Positions 26,529 through 37,522 of a stretch of DNA of 64,000 nucleotides are shown here, one piece after another. The position numbers were made by a program, and so were the translations under genes. Under the pieces are notes generated by a model, which made no database searches, had not been told where the DNA came from, and saw nothing but the letters and a program-made list of their open reading frames with translations. Origin of the DNA: Amoebophrya sp. A120. Taxonomy: Eukaryota; Sar; Dinophyceae; Syndiniales; Amoebophryaceae. The stretch spans positions 2,418,001 through 2,482,000 of the forward strand of contig CAJINV010000008.1 in NCBI GenBank assembly GCA_905178155.1. The letters are read 5' to 3'. Positions within the stretch are counted from its first letter, which is position 1; every line of letters starts with the position of its first letter.

Positions 26529-27833
26529 TCAGTTCCTATACAAAAGTGAGTAAATTTTCTGTACCCAATCTCCCTGCATCTGATTTCCGGTTTTGTCCCA
26601 CTCGTAGAGCTCGTACCGCTTTTGCTCGAATCGCGTGTTTTCCTGCATCAGTTGTTTCAACTCCTGCCGCGTCGGCGGCCTCGGGGGGCCTTGCCAACTG
26701 CCAAACTGTCGCTTCGGCAGATCGCAGCTCAGGACCCACATCCCTTTTTCGTCGCGAGCGATGCGCTTCTCTCGGCGAAGGGCACGGTTTAGATCACCTA
26801 TCGCGTACTCCATCAATTCGGTGCCAAGCTTCGCTCTCGCGGCTTGCGTTTCGTTGCGCTTCACTGCTAGAGCGTCCTTTTTGGAGAGGGCTTGTATGTT
26901 CCGTCCTCCTCCTCCTCCTTTACCTTTGTCGGACGATCGGGTCGTGGTGTTGTTGACATTTTCACCGGCAATATCTTCCTGTCGCCCCTGGCTGCGACCT
27001 CCAGCTGCTTCTCCACCGCCCTGCGGGCTGTCGTGCCATCTACTTTCGGACGAGGCGTCGCGGCTGTTGGGGTCCGAGGCGTTCTCAGCCCACCAAGGCG
27101 ACGAAGTTGTATCTTGCCATGCTCTGTCTCCATCGTCTGGAGCACGGGAGCTCCCCGTCCCCGCACTCTGTTGATGATGTTCCTGGCCGTAGTTGTACCC
27201 ATGATTAGAATCTTCGACTTCGTTCCTTGTCTGCCCATTACCACTCTCATTTCTTTCGCCTGACTCGGTCCACCCGCCGCTTGAGCTTCCAGCGGCTGTG
27301 GCCGCGGAGGTGTTATCCGAGTTTTTCTGCCACCAGTTGTTCCAGTTCGGGTTCCAGTACGTCCAGGACTTTGAATTTTCTTGAGTGTCCGTGTCATTAT
27401 TATTCCACGAACCTGCATCCTGTGCCTGAGTTTGCCAAGAATTCTGCTGAAAATTTTGCTGCTGGCGGTCCTGGTGCGTCCCATAGAGCGAAGATGAATC
27501 CCCGTAGTACGTCGCCTGGCTCGTCCCATCGCCGTAGTCTCGCCAGCCCGAGGTGCCGGAGTTCCAGTCACTCGTTCCTGTTCCCTGCGTATTCTGCGCT
27601 CCACCACTCCCAGCTGGTGCGGCACCGGGAGGAGCACCTCCAGCTCCACCGTTCCTGTCGTACCTTGTGTACTCGCTACGCCAGCCGTAGCCACTGCTTG
27701 TCGTGTATGTCGAATAGGAGGGCGTGTTTCTCTCGCTATCGTAATTATGCGCATTGGGATTAGTCGCGACGGAGGAAGAAATGTTGTCCGCGTTGGCATT
27801 GCGAATGCCATAGGAATTCGAGCCAGACGCCAT
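26529..27833 (-). CDS. Gly/Ser/Asn-rich low-complexity protein with a conserved-looking C-terminal helix region
   Basis: The ATG at 27833 (MASGSNSYGIRN) is preferred over the frame start at 27911, whose first residues look like a 5' UTR. The product is 434 aa. About 300 residues are rich in Ser, Gly, Asn, Gln, Tyr and Trp (YGWRSEYTRYD, SWQTQAQDAG), a prion-like composition. The last 110 residues are charged and helical (KKDALAVKRNETQAARAKL ... LMQENTRFEQKRYELYEWD). It is transcribed in the same direction as its neighbour at 24700 and has a similar architecture (disordered half plus compact C-terminal part). Condensate-forming RNA-binding proteins often look like this. Function unknown. Confidence 0.6.
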   Translation of the reverse strand: MASGSNSYGIRNANADNISSSVATNPNAHNYDSERNTPSYSTYTTSSGYGWRSEYTRYDRNGGAGGAPPGAAPAGSGGAQNTQGTGTSDWNSGTSGWRDYGDGTSQATYYGDSSSLYGTHQDRQQQNFQQNSWQTQAQDAGSWNNNDTDTQENSKSWTYWNPNWNNWWQKNSDNTSAATAAGSSSGGWTESGERNESGNGQTRNEVEDSNHGYNYGQEHHQQSAGTGSSRAPDDGDRAWQDTTSSPWWAENASDPNSRDASSESRWHDSPQGGGEAAGGRSQGRQEDIAGENVNNTTTRSSDKGKGGGGGRNIQALSKKDALAVKRNETQAARAKLGTELMEYAIGDLNRALRREKRIARDEKGMWVLSCDLPKRQFGSWQGPPRPPTRQELKQLMQENTRFEQKRYELYEWDKTGNQMQGDWVQKIYSLLYRN

Positions 27834-28383
27834 AATGACAAAGACAATCAATTTGTTGATAAAATAATAAGGAAGGTATTTCTGGCCGTAGGTATGTCTG
27901 TCGGTATGCACCAGCAGAAAGAGTAAGCTACAAGATCTATCAAATACTACAAGTGCAGCGAGGCTGATGCCGAGACAGATACTTACTTTGTCGAAGTGGT
28001 GATCTGAAGAAATGTACTAAAATCTCGTTTCTTTGTCACGATCTCAACATCTTAGGAAGATCTCAAAAACATCAGGCGAAGCTATCATGGGACGTGCACA
28101 TGAACAGAACTTCGTCTCAGACTCAAAGTTACACAGCTTGCTTGGCGGCGGAAAACGCGTGTAGCAATACACAGAGCGTGTAGAAGTAGAACAACACCAA
28201 GAGATAGAACCCGTGTGTGTGATGATGTTGCAAAGACGTAAATCCTGGCTCTTCGTCATCTGATCTAAACTATCACTTGGTCAACATTACGTTCTCCATG
28301 GTGCACAAGCAAGCATGTACGTTCTCTATGGCTCAAAAGAAAAAGCTGAAGAAGCAGTTGCATCCGCACTCGGGACCTCCTTG

Positions 28384-29480
28384 CTAGTACGAAATGTAGT
28401 TCTTTCTATTCCGTATAGGTGAAGAGTCATGTTGCGGGGAGAAATCCGCGTGGTTTGTGTTTGATCGAAAGTGAGCGGTCGTCGAAATGTCGGCGATCTT
28501 ATTGGCGCTGGTCTCAAAACTCGCCAGCAACAGGGGGCGCGAAACTAGTAAACTTTGGTTTTCTTTTCGAGGGAGATCACGGTCCAAGCTCGAATTGGTG
28601 TATGGGTAGACCGGCGTGTCATGTCTATCATAGTTTGAGTTTTTCAAAGTCATTATGCCTATGCTAGGGGTCGCACTTCTAGGACTAGCCCCCGGGGGTG
28701 CCGGCGCAGTGACAATGTGCGCGGAGGACTTTGTTGAGGATTGGCTATGACTAGCAACATCAAAAAGCTTCCACTTCCCGTCACTGTCTGATCGTTTCTC
28801 GGAAATAGGTAGGTTGTCGAAACCGAGCGCTCCCACTCCTCCTACAGCCGCCTTATGATCCCTGCTCGTGCTACTTCTATTTTTAGCCTCCGGCAAAATT
28901 ATAGGGCTGATTTCGCGTCGCGCTCCGTCCGTCGCTAAGGGAGAAGCAAGCGGATCTACGTCGCCAGTGTACTGGTCATAAAGCGACGGCCCACTGAGCA
29001 GCCTGGCCTTGTGGTGGCGGGATGCAATAACTGCAGCATTGTCGGCGTTATGGTTATCTCCGGTACCTGCGCGTCCCCTCACGGAATAACGATCACGACC
29101 AGTCGAAAGTTCTTGCCCGGCTACATACCACTGCAGAAAGGAAACGTTCCCTTTCGGCGAGGTGAGGCCGAGTCCGTCACTGTCTTCGTCGGCTTCGGCG
29201 GGCGAAAGAATCCGTCTACTCTTTCGTTTACTGGACATGCTCACACTTCTGCCAAGATGATTTTCGTCGTCTTCATCAGCTTCATCATCCTCTTCCAGGA
29301 GGGGTAGATTTCGGCTTTTGGTCGTATTGTGCTTGGCAAAGGCAAAATCTCGTCGCGAATTTTTCATCTCCTCTGCAGCCGCGATGGCGTGCGCTATCTC
29401 CTTTCTTTCCAAGGTATGCAATTTTTCCTCCCGACCCCCGCAAGCGTATCCTGTGCAAAACTTGCTTCTCACTTACTCAT
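28384..29480 (-). CDS. Ser/charged hypothetical protein
   Basis: A long frame ends at 28384. A good ATG lies at 29480-29478. It is followed after one base by GTAAGTGAG, and an AG at 29452-29451 would restore frame with a 26-nt intron (product begins MRYACGGREEKLHTL). Without splicing the frame would start from a GTG at 29472. The protein, about 355 aa, is hydrophilic, with an acidic cluster (LLEEDDEADEDDENHLG), a basic cluster (SSKRKSRRIL) and many Ser-Pro sites. No domain recognised. The putative intron end (TTTTGCACAGGATA) matches 14 bases of the small introner terminus. Confidence 0.55.
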
Positions 29481-29499
29481 AGTGCGCTTCGGAGGTGTC

Positions 29500-30424
29500 T
29501 ACATCTAGTACTCTCAGGAGTGAGGAGTATGAGCGAGAGCTCGGGCTCTCCGCTGCAGCTTAGCTAAGAACAAGGAGCACTTCGTTCAATGATCGATGCA
29601 TTCATATTCCTTGCGTCAGAATATGTATCGGAGAAATATGCACAGAGGATACGACGCAGAAACTTTCTACACCTCCCATGCTGCGTTAGCGGAATCGTTG
29701 GTGCTGACATGCGGCCCTGCTTCCCTCTTCGCGTAGTATGGCATGTTTTACAACGCCCCCGGAGAAGGCCGTAAAATTTTCAATTTCATGTCTATCAGGA
29801 GGGTATTCCTTTTTCCGTAACAGTGTGAGTGTCTTCATTCAATGAGCTGGACACTGCACATCGGTTGGGTACGCATTTGATTCAAATTCAATAGCTGATG
29901 CTCTGCTGACGAGCGCGAAACAGAATGACAAAATGCAGACCGAGCAATAGGTAACGCATCACATTTTGTACTACTTTGTTCCGAGCAAAAGCGCTGCAAC
30001 ACCGAGGCAACCGACGAGGATTGAGTCCATGGTCATTCTTGAAACCGTGACACGACAGACCGACGTGGAGGCATCAGCACGATTCTAACCGATGAGGCCA
30101 GAGCACAAGGTGGAGAATCAACGTAGCTGAAAGTGAAACATGAAAATCATCACCGAATTTCGTTTTAGGGCTTTTTATTTGGAACAAACCTGCCGGTTAA
30201 AGAGCACGGTAGTAGAAGAAGAAGTCTGTCAGGGTGCATTATCAATTTCGCTATCGTCATGTTTGCGCTGCAGGTAAAAGAGATACTGTGTGTTGTTGGA
30301 GGCGATTCAAAAGTTGAAGTGTGTGGTGCTGGAGGGTTCACTTCAATCATTGTTTTGTCGCATGACTTGGATTTCTTGCTGCACTGCTCCCCCAATATCA
30401 AAACCTGTTGCAATGCGAGAGCCT
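29500..30424. other. intergenic region
   Basis: No credible gene seen. Short open frames on both strands lack protein-like composition. The region separates two minus-strand genes and should contain the 3' end signals of the methylthiotransferase gene and the promoter of the gene at 29480. Confidence 0.45.
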
Positions 30425-33400
30425 TCACATCTCCTCACCAGCTACAACTCCCGCGCCTGGCGGTTTCTTTGGCACGCGTTTTCTTCGAAAACGATTTGAT
30501 TTGAGAGGCGGCGGCGCAGAACCTGTCCCAGACGCGCCGCTGGTAGTGGAGGCGTTCTTGTTTGTTTTTTTCTTTTTCTGCTTCTCTGCGCTTTTTCCGG
30601 TCGCCGTCGCTGTTTTTCCTTTCTTATCTTCACTTTGAGGCACTTCGTCTTCGTTTGCTTCCGGTGCTATCGGCGCAGGATCGATTTTGTCCTTCAATGC
30701 GGCCTCAGTGGATTCGTCTTCTTCTCCACAACTATCGCTATCCTGCCTTTTGCTTTTGGCATCCGCCGCACATTCATCAGGGCAAAAATTCCTCGCCGTC
30801 TCTTCTTCGGTTTCTGACATTGAAGCCGAACAGCTCGATGCCGCGGTTGCAGAAGAGCAGGCCTCCTCCCGTACTTTGTTTTCGTCTGCGTCTGCCGCGT
30901 GCTCATGAACAGAAGTGAATTCGCTCGTACCACGGTGGCTTTTGTCCTCGTCTCGTCGTCCGCAATTGGAGGTCTCGCCGTCCTCGCTTTCGAAGTTCTG
31001 GGTCGCGTCGCTTACTGGTTTGATGGTGTCTTGGTTTTCCTGCTCCATCCCTTCAGCAACGTCACCCCCGTAGAGCAGTTCGTATGCGGAGTGAGCCGTG
31101 CCACAGCTGTACGCGATTGGGTTTGCAGAGACCATCTGTACTGTCGTAGACGTCGCTGGCGGTATGATGAAGTGGTCCTGTACATGCGGACCTGCAGTGT
31201 CGACAACATCGACCAGCTCGTCGCTTTCTGGTTCCGGAAGCTCATCAACAACATGCTTCTCTTCGAACCCATACCCACTCTGAGTATCTTCATTTTGTGC
31301 GCTCTCAAGTTGATTCGCTTCTTGTACTTCCATCTCTAACTCAGGAGACGAAGGAAGAACGTCCTGTAGCTCGTCCCGGTCATCCGCAACGTCGAACTTC
31401 GTGCTCGGTGTGCTCGCAACAGAGGAAGACACGCGCGGATCTGTGTGAGTGTGGTCTTCGCCTTTATTTGGTTCGTGCCCGTGGTGGTATTCGCTTTCCT
31501 GCTGCAATTCAGTTTCCTCCTCGTCCTCTTCCCCGTAATCTTCCGCCAGCGCTAAGCCCTCATCAAGGTTCTTGGCCGCGCTAATGTCAGGTGTGCTGAG
31601 CTCTTGATGCGGTTCTGCAGCTTTTTTCTCGTTCTCATCGTCGCTAGTGACATCTTGAACAACAGCAGCTGCTACAGGCTCGCTTTCTTGTTGAACGTTC
31701 ATCTTCACTTCCGCTTCATCCGCAGCAACGACGATAGCCGCATCTCCTGTATTTTTTGCAGCGTCTGTTGCATCGAGATCCGCATCCCGGGAGTGAATCA
31801 CGACTTCTCCTTCAATTCCCGCTGCGCAGTTCTGTTCATCAGCTTCTGCTTCCTCGCCACCACTGCAGTGCTCCCCCTCCAAGTGCCACTTCGTCACTTT
31901 CTTCACCAGCACATAGCTGCACGTGTTCAACAGCTTATCGTCCCTCGGAACCACCACTTTGACGTGCTGCTTCGTGTGCCCGACGGTTTGCTTCCGCCCC
32001 CGACTGTTGTCCGTGTCGGACCAGTAAACGAGCAATTTTTTCCCCTTCCACTTCTCGTTTTTCGTGTAGCTCATGAACAAATCCGTGACCTCGGTCGACC
32101 GCTGCTTGACCACCTGCGTGTCCACTCGCTGCATGTGGGCCGCTTTCGTGCCCGGGCGGGGGTAAAACTGGGAAATGTTGACCACGGCGAACTGGAAGTC
32201 CTTGATCAAGTTCAGCGTCTCCACGTGGTCACTATCCTTCTCGTCCGGGAAGCCGCAGATGATGTCGGTGGCGAAAGTCATGTCCGGGGATTTTTGCAGG
32301 ATTTGCTTGCACATCTTGGTGAAGACGTTTTTCGTGTACTCCCGATTCATGTTTTTCAGCACGTGGTCCGCGCCAGACTGCACGGGCACGTGGAGAAACT
32401 CGAACATGTTCTCGTGGTTCAGCAACTCGCCTATTCTCGTCGCGTGGCGGGCCATATACGGCGGGTTCGTCATGCCCAGACGGAGGATCTTCTTCTTCGG
32501 ATTGATGATGTGGGAAGAATCTGAATCACTTCGGCTTCCAGCGTTTGTTCTACCTGCAAGTGCAGACGCTTCTTCCGCGACCTTCAGCAACGCCTCCAGC
32601 AAGTGCACGATATTTGTTCCGATGTCCAGCCCGTAGGCCCCGGTGTCCTCCGAGGTCAACCAAATTTGCTGCACGTCGTCCTTCTCCCACGCAAATTTCG
32701 CCCGTTCCACGATCTGCTCGACTGAGTAGGACTTCAGCGTGCCCCGCGCGAACTTTGTCTTGCAGTACGTGCAGTCACCCAGACACCCTGTGTTGATCGC
32801 GATGATCTCCACCAGCGGGTTCTTCCGCACTTTCGGCAGCATGAGCGATTTCGGTAGCAGCGGTGCCTGCTTCAGCGGGTTGTCCAAGAAGTCCATCATG
32901 TAGACCCGATTTCCCTGCAACACCTGCTCCACGGCGTCCACGATTTTGTCCGTGTAGGAAAGCCCCACGATGCTGACGTTCTGCACCTTCGACTGCTCCA
33001 GGTTCTTCACAAACTTCGGGTCCGCCTGAGATACGCACCCGGTTAAAATGACCGGCGTGGGCCCGCCGGAACCACCGCCCTCGTTCTTCGACTTCTTGAT
33101 CAAATTCACGGCGGCGTCCTGACTCGGGTTCTTCACCGTGCAGGAATTCACGATCATCACATCCGCGGCGAGCTGGTCATCGGTGATAACATACCCCTCC
33201 GCCTGTAAGAGCCCAAGCATGATCTCGCTGTCGCTCGCGTTGTGGCTGCAACCGAACGTCTTCATCCACACCTTCTGCCCGTTGCCGGGGAGGAGGGCCT
33301 GTGGCGGCTTTAGGTGTTTTGGAGGTTCTGGTGCTGAGGGGGACGAGCCAGACGCTGTGGCGGTGGAGTTTTCGTCGACCGTCTCTGGACTAGTGTTCAT

Positions 33401-34459
33401 GTCGCGGAGCATATCAGCGGGCGTGTAATGCTCCGTTTTGTATTCCGCAGTGTTGTCGTCGTTTACTTGGACAGTTTTCATCGATTCACTTCTCGCACCA
33501 ATACCAGATGTGGACTGCAACTGAGAACTCTCTCTCCCTTCGTTGCCATCCGTACCAGACGCGTTTCTGCGGTCGGACTGAGTTGGTAGTTCATCTGCTT
33601 GTCGTTTTTTGGACGTTCTTCTCTCAGCGTCCGAATCGTCCTCCAGCGAACTCTCGTCCTCCTCTTCGTCCTCCGCAAAGGCCTTTATGATGTCAAATTC
33701 GAACTTTTTCGACTTGTCGCCCAAGTCTTCCAAGTCTACGTCCTCTGAGTGCGAGTGGTGCCGCCGTTTCTGCTGCGACTGCTTCAAAGCCTGCTTCTGC
33801 TCTTGCTGGAAAGTGGTAGAATGTGTATGTGAATTCGATGTTGGCGCATCGTGAAACCCGTGCTGGCTCTCGCTCTTAGATGAAGAGCAACAGGTCGAGG
33901 TCACTGAGGCTGCGCTCGCTGCACCACCGCTGCTGCTCGCAGATCCACCGCAGCAGCCAGATGAACTACTGGCCTTGTCATTGGCACTTGTCCCGCCTGC
34001 AGCAGAACCTGCTCCGCCACAACAGCCAGTGCCGGAAGAGCTTGTTGCTGGCTTCCCCGCATCAAATAACGCATCCTCGTCGGCGTGCAAAATCACCGCC
34101 GATGTTGCCGTGTCTGATGCACCCGCAAGCTCGGTCTCTGGTTTTTCACGATGATCTTGATTCTGTCTGGCCGCCGCCGGAGTGGCAATCACGAGCGGAT
34201 CTTCCTCATGATCTCTGTCAAACGCTGGCTTATTTTTCCCCTGTCGTCTATCGGTCGCTGCTTCTACAACTTCTTCCTGATCATCCACAGCATCCTCAGC
34301 CAAATCAGTGTCCCAGAGAAGCGTTTTTACCTTCTTTAACAGATGCCTCCTCTTTCGCCAAACACCGGCAAGCAAGACACAGGTGCCAAAGCCGGCCACC
34401 GCCGCAGTGACAACCTGTTGCCGGTTTCGCGGGAGGGAGCTCGGTAGGCGCAGTCCCAT
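30425..34459 (-). CDS. CDKAL1: CDKAL1-like tRNA methylthiotransferase with giant disordered extensions and N-terminal membrane anchor
   Basis: A single 1344-aa frame starts at ATG 34459. The MTTase N-terminal domain (about 396-530) has the cluster-binding cysteines C404 (TFGCSHN), C440 (NSCTVKN) and C475 (LTGCVSQ). The radical-SAM domain has GCLGDCTYC at 558-566. A TRAM-like RNA-binding region lies near 820-880. Motif spacing and wording match the eukaryotic/archaeal e-MtaB/CDKAL1 family, which adds a methylthio group to t6A37 of tRNA-Lys(UUU). Human CDKAL1 is 579 aa and tail-anchored in the ER by a C-terminal helix. Here a hydrophobic helix sits at residues 15-34 (VVTAAVAGFGTCVLLAGVW) followed by basic residues, as in a signal anchor. 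Extra regions are 50-390 and 900-1344, acidic and Ser-rich. Paired cysteines (GCCGG twice, TCC once) occur near 145-190. Confidence 0.9.
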   Translation of the reverse strand: MGLRLPSSLPRNRQQVVTAAVAGFGTCVLLAGVWRKRRHLLKKVKTLLWDTDLAEDAVDDQEEVVEAATDRRQGKNKPAFDRDHEEDPLVIATPAAARQNQDHREKPETELAGASDTATSAVILHADEDALFDAGKPATSSSGTGCCGGAGSAAGGTSANDKASSSSGCCGGSASSSGGAASAASVTSTCCSSSKSESQHGFHDAPTSNSHTHSTTFQQEQKQALKQSQQKRRHHSHSEDVDLEDLGDKSKKFEFDIIKAFAEDEEEDESSLEDDSDAERRTSKKRQADELPTQSDRRNASGTDGNEGRESSQLQSTSGIGARSESMKTVQVNDDNTAEYKTEHYTPADMLRDMNTSPETVDENSTATASGSSPSAPEPPKHLKPPQALLPGNGQKVWMKTFGCSHNASDSEIMLGLLQAEGYVITDDQLAADVMIVNSCTVKNPSQDAAVNLIKKSKNEGGGSGGPTPVILTGCVSQADPKFVKNLEQSKVQNVSIVGLSYTDKIVDAVEQVLQGNRVYMMDFLDNPLKQAPLLPKSLMLPKVRKNPLVEIIAINTGCLGDCTYCKTKFARGTLKSYSVEQIVERAKFAWEKDDVQQIWLTSEDTGAYGLDIGTNIVHLLEALLKVAEEASALAGRTNAGSRSDSDSSHIINPKKKILRLGMTNPPYMARHATRIGELLNHENMFEFLHVPVQSGADHVLKNMNREYTKNVFTKMCKQILQKSPDMTFATDIICGFPDEKDSDHVETLNLIKDFQFAVVNISQFYPRPGTKAAHMQRVDTQVVKQRSTEVTDLFMSYTKNEKWKGKKLLVYWSDTDNSRGRKQTVGHTKQHVKVVVPRDDKLLNTCSYVLVKKVTKWHLEGEHCSGGEEAEADEQNCAAGIEGEVVIHSRDADLDATDAAKNTGDAAIVVAADEAEVKMNVQQESEPVAAAVVQDVTSDDENEKKAAEPHQELSTPDISAAKNLDEGLALAEDYGEEDEEETELQQESEYHHGHEPNKGEDHTHTDPRVSSSVASTPSTKFDVADDRDELQDVLPSSPELEMEVQEANQLESAQNEDTQSGYGFEEKHVVDELPEPESDELVDVVDTAGPHVQDHFIIPPATSTTVQMVSANPIAYSCGTAHSAYELLYGGDVAEGMEQENQDTIKPVSDATQNFESEDGETSNCGRRDEDKSHRGTSEFTSVHEHAADADENKVREEACSSATAASSCSASMSETEEETARNFCPDECAADAKSKRQDSDSCGEEDESTEAALKDKIDPAPIAPEANEDEVPQSEDKKGKTATATGKSAEKQKKKKTNKNASTTSGASGTGSAPPPLKSNRFRRKRVPKKPPGAGVVAGEEM

Positions 34460-34469
34460 TGTTTTTCAA

Positions 34470-35469
34470 TGTCCTTTGCTTATGCTTTTAGTTCAGTTTC
34501 AGGCTGTGGCTTTTTGAATTTATCATGGAAGTGCGCCGCCAATGATAATTATAACTCTAACTGCTCCTTCGTCAGAAAAAACAAATGCTTGGAGTTCTTG
34601 CCATTTTATTCCGAGAGAACCGGGGTCCCCAGGTCGAGGTCTTGTGTGTGGCCTTATCTGGGGTCGCTTGTTGTTTTGAAATGGAATCAGAAAGATGGGT
34701 GACATGATCGCTTAGAAAATTAAAGAGGACCTGGGAATGAGAAAAAGAACCTCAGCTTGATCTTCGCGACGCAATATATAGACACGCATCGAACTTCAAG
34801 AAGTCTTTTCGTTGAGGACCTATTTGAAATTTGAATGAACAAAAATGCAAAGCAACACATTTAATCTACACGGATCGCGCGAACATCTCGGTCTAATGAT
34901 TCCACATACACCAGCTTCTATGGCTGTCGTGGTCATGATCAAGGATCGGATCAATTTGAATGTTTCATTTCTTTCTGCCATCCACTTCAACCAAAATTAA
35001 TTAATTTTGATCCGCCTAACTCCAGAAGTAGCACTTAGTTGATAGCTCAGGTCGGAGCAGGAACTGGACAGATCCACGTTTTTCTGCCTGTGAACGAACA
35101 CAAGCAGCGATGGAGTCGCTGGTGATACGGTACCGGTTTATTTTTCTGCAGCAAAACTTCGCAGATAAAAAACTGCGATCAATGCGTTTCATCTTCATCA
35201 TTAGATCATGCAACAAGACTTGCAAAGCAGTCGAAATTGAAATTTTGTCCATGAGATACAAGGTTATTTCTGATTTTGTGTGCCTCCAGCTATTCTCTTT
35301 AGCAGACACATTTACATTCGATAATTTTTGTCTCTTGTATAACCCCCAAAATGTTTTAGTTTCACCACGATTGTTTGTGTTTTGCTTTTGTCCCAGGCAC
35401 AGAATGCCTTTTCGAGTTGACGTTCCGAATTCGAATTTGCGCACCACACAATAAGCCTCTGACGCATGA
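34470..35469. other. gene-poor region
   Basis: AT-rich with no supported gene. Overlapping frames on both strands at 35016-35454 are Cys/Phe/Lys-rich without recognisable motifs and were not accepted. Confidence 0.4.
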
Positions 35470-35709
35470 TCATCGCCCCAGCGTCAGGGTCAGGAAATCC
35501 ACTTCACGTACGGAATAACTGACACTGATACAAAAGGTTGTACCAGCGAGGATTAGTATCATCAAAACGGACTGAATGTACCTGTCGCTATATTTCAATA
35601 TGTTTCCACTTTCGCGTTCAACATAAAACGAGCTCAGTGAGTAGAGCCGCTGGGGGTCGGAGGCAGAGAATTCTCGGTCAGTCGACCCGCCAGTTGAAGC
35701 CATTGCCAT
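35470..35709 (-). CDS. small predicted membrane protein or terminal exon
   Basis: 79 codons from ATG 35709. A hydrophilic N-terminal half (STDREFSASDPQRLYSLSSF) is followed by one clear transmembrane segment (SVLMILILAGTTFCISVSY) and a short charged tail. Composition is protein-like. It may be the last exon of a larger gene because a second hydrophobic frame lies just upstream (35873-35728). Unknown function. Confidence 0.4.
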   Translation of the reverse strand: MAMASTGGSTDREFSASDPQRLYSLSSFYVERESGNILKYSDRYIQSVLMILILAGTTFCISVSYSVREVDFLTLTLGR

Positions 35710-35949
35710 GTCGTCGTCGTGCGAGGACTAAAATGAGCGTATAGTACAACCGGGATTGTATCTACCACCTCCAGCGAAAAAATCGTACAAGCCACTACAC
35801 ACGACGAAATGTAAATCAAAATGTTTGGTTGGGAGCACGGGGTACTGAGCATCAGGCCTATCAAACAATTCAAGTAGAAGTTTGATGCTCGTCTCTAGGG
35901 TAAGGATGCTGGAGCTGGAGGAGGGTGCGGGGAGGGTGACGAAATGCAC

Positions 35950-37522
35950 GTCCTCGTGTCACTACACCTTCCACCTGTCTTAGTAAACATGTAGAAGTAC
36001 CGTAGTCCACCTGGCAGTTGCAGCTTTACCTTGCGCGGCTTCTATCAACATCAATGGGGCTTAGTATCAGTGACAGTGGTGTTTTGTAAGTATAGCATGA
36101 TTTTCGCTTGCTTTGCTTGAGCACAGTGGCACCGCTGCTGAATTCGTTCACTGAAAGCAGCAGCCTTCATTTCACAAATTTTTCTTCGACAATGCCAGCG
36201 CGCTAGATTTTTGTTGAAACGACATCATTCATCAATCACATACTGGTACAATAAACTCATTTTGTAAACTACAACCATGATAGATGCCAATCGGAATCGT
36301 TGAGAAATTTTGGGAAAATGGAAAATCACCATGACATACAAAAATGAAATTTCCGCCCCCGAGATGGGGCATTCATGCACAGACGTGTTTATTTAGTAGA
36401 AATGTGGAGCTACAGTTAGTTAAACAAAACTGACTCATCGTAAAAGCTTGAGCTGAGTAGTGCTACTATCTGCAACATGTATCTTGGACGAGAAGCGGAC
36501 TGCTCCCTCCAGCAGATTCTGATGTTCTTAAGGCAACACAAACTCAAGCGTCTGCGTTTTCAGATTCTGCAACTACGTGTAGTTCTATATTCCTCGGATA
36601 CTTTGTAGTCTTTGCATTGTATCGAGATCACTATATTTCTAGCTATGCAATAGAAGTCGAAGTCCCCGTCTAAAGCTAGAGTAAACCAGAACAAAGAGAA
36701 ACGCGCCCATATATTTTTGCGGCTTGTACATTGCATTTTGAAACTGTTGCCGTGTTCTTACCAAAAGGGTATGGAAACATGTGAATAGCTGATGATGTTC
36801 TACTAAACCGTCTTTGGACATTTATTCGACTTCAAAAAAGTCGTAAACGTGTGTGCGGTTTTGTTATTTCTAAGCCGAACGTCGGTCAACTACGGTAACT
36901 TAAAGAGCCGCACAACTTCTGCAAACTTCGTCAACTCGCCTCCATGACCATGACCATGTGGTGGCCTACGGCTACGGTGCCTCTTCTATTTTTACAAGTT
37001 TTCATAAATGCTGGATCCATATCAGAAACAGTGGCGTGGACAAGTCCTGCTCAAGGTCATGGATTATATACTCCGATTGCCGTGTGAATAAATTGAAAAA
37101 TTTCTGTCCACGCTGTAACTTTATCGTGCATAGAAGTAAAAAACTTTTTTTTTTCAGAACAACACCTCATCAATTTTGCATCATCTAAGGAGGAACAGAG
37201 AGGAAACATCGTATACTGGTTTTGCAAAATAGCGAAACTTGGTAATTGGAATCTGTGCTTACATTTTCAGAAAAGCTTTCCCGAGCCGAATTGGTCTTCG
37301 AAGGCCGCGGTGTCCGGAATGAATTCCAAATCCAGGTTGCAGTCCGCGGCAATCACATCCCCCAAACAGCTATGCTAGCAAAATCTTCCTCACGTCGAAT
37401 GGACGTGTCGAAGCAAATCGAGCCTGTCTCGGGCTGCGGGTGCTCTTTCTGTAAAAGAACGACCAAATCTTATGCGTAGAGACCCAATCGCTGACGATGT
37501 GAGTAAAAGCAGAACTAGAGTT
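35950..37522. other. gene-poor region
   Basis: Frames of 60-77 codons occur on both strands (for example minus 36821-36639 with a hydrophobic run) but none has convincing coding character, recognisable motifs or paired splice signals. A poly-T run is present at 37145-37156. Confidence 0.4.

Noticed and set aside
32775-33038. Gly/Ala/Glu-rich minus-strand frame inside the CDKAL1-like gene
   Set aside because: Shadow frame of the methylthiotransferase, whose radical-SAM motif lies in the same stretch.
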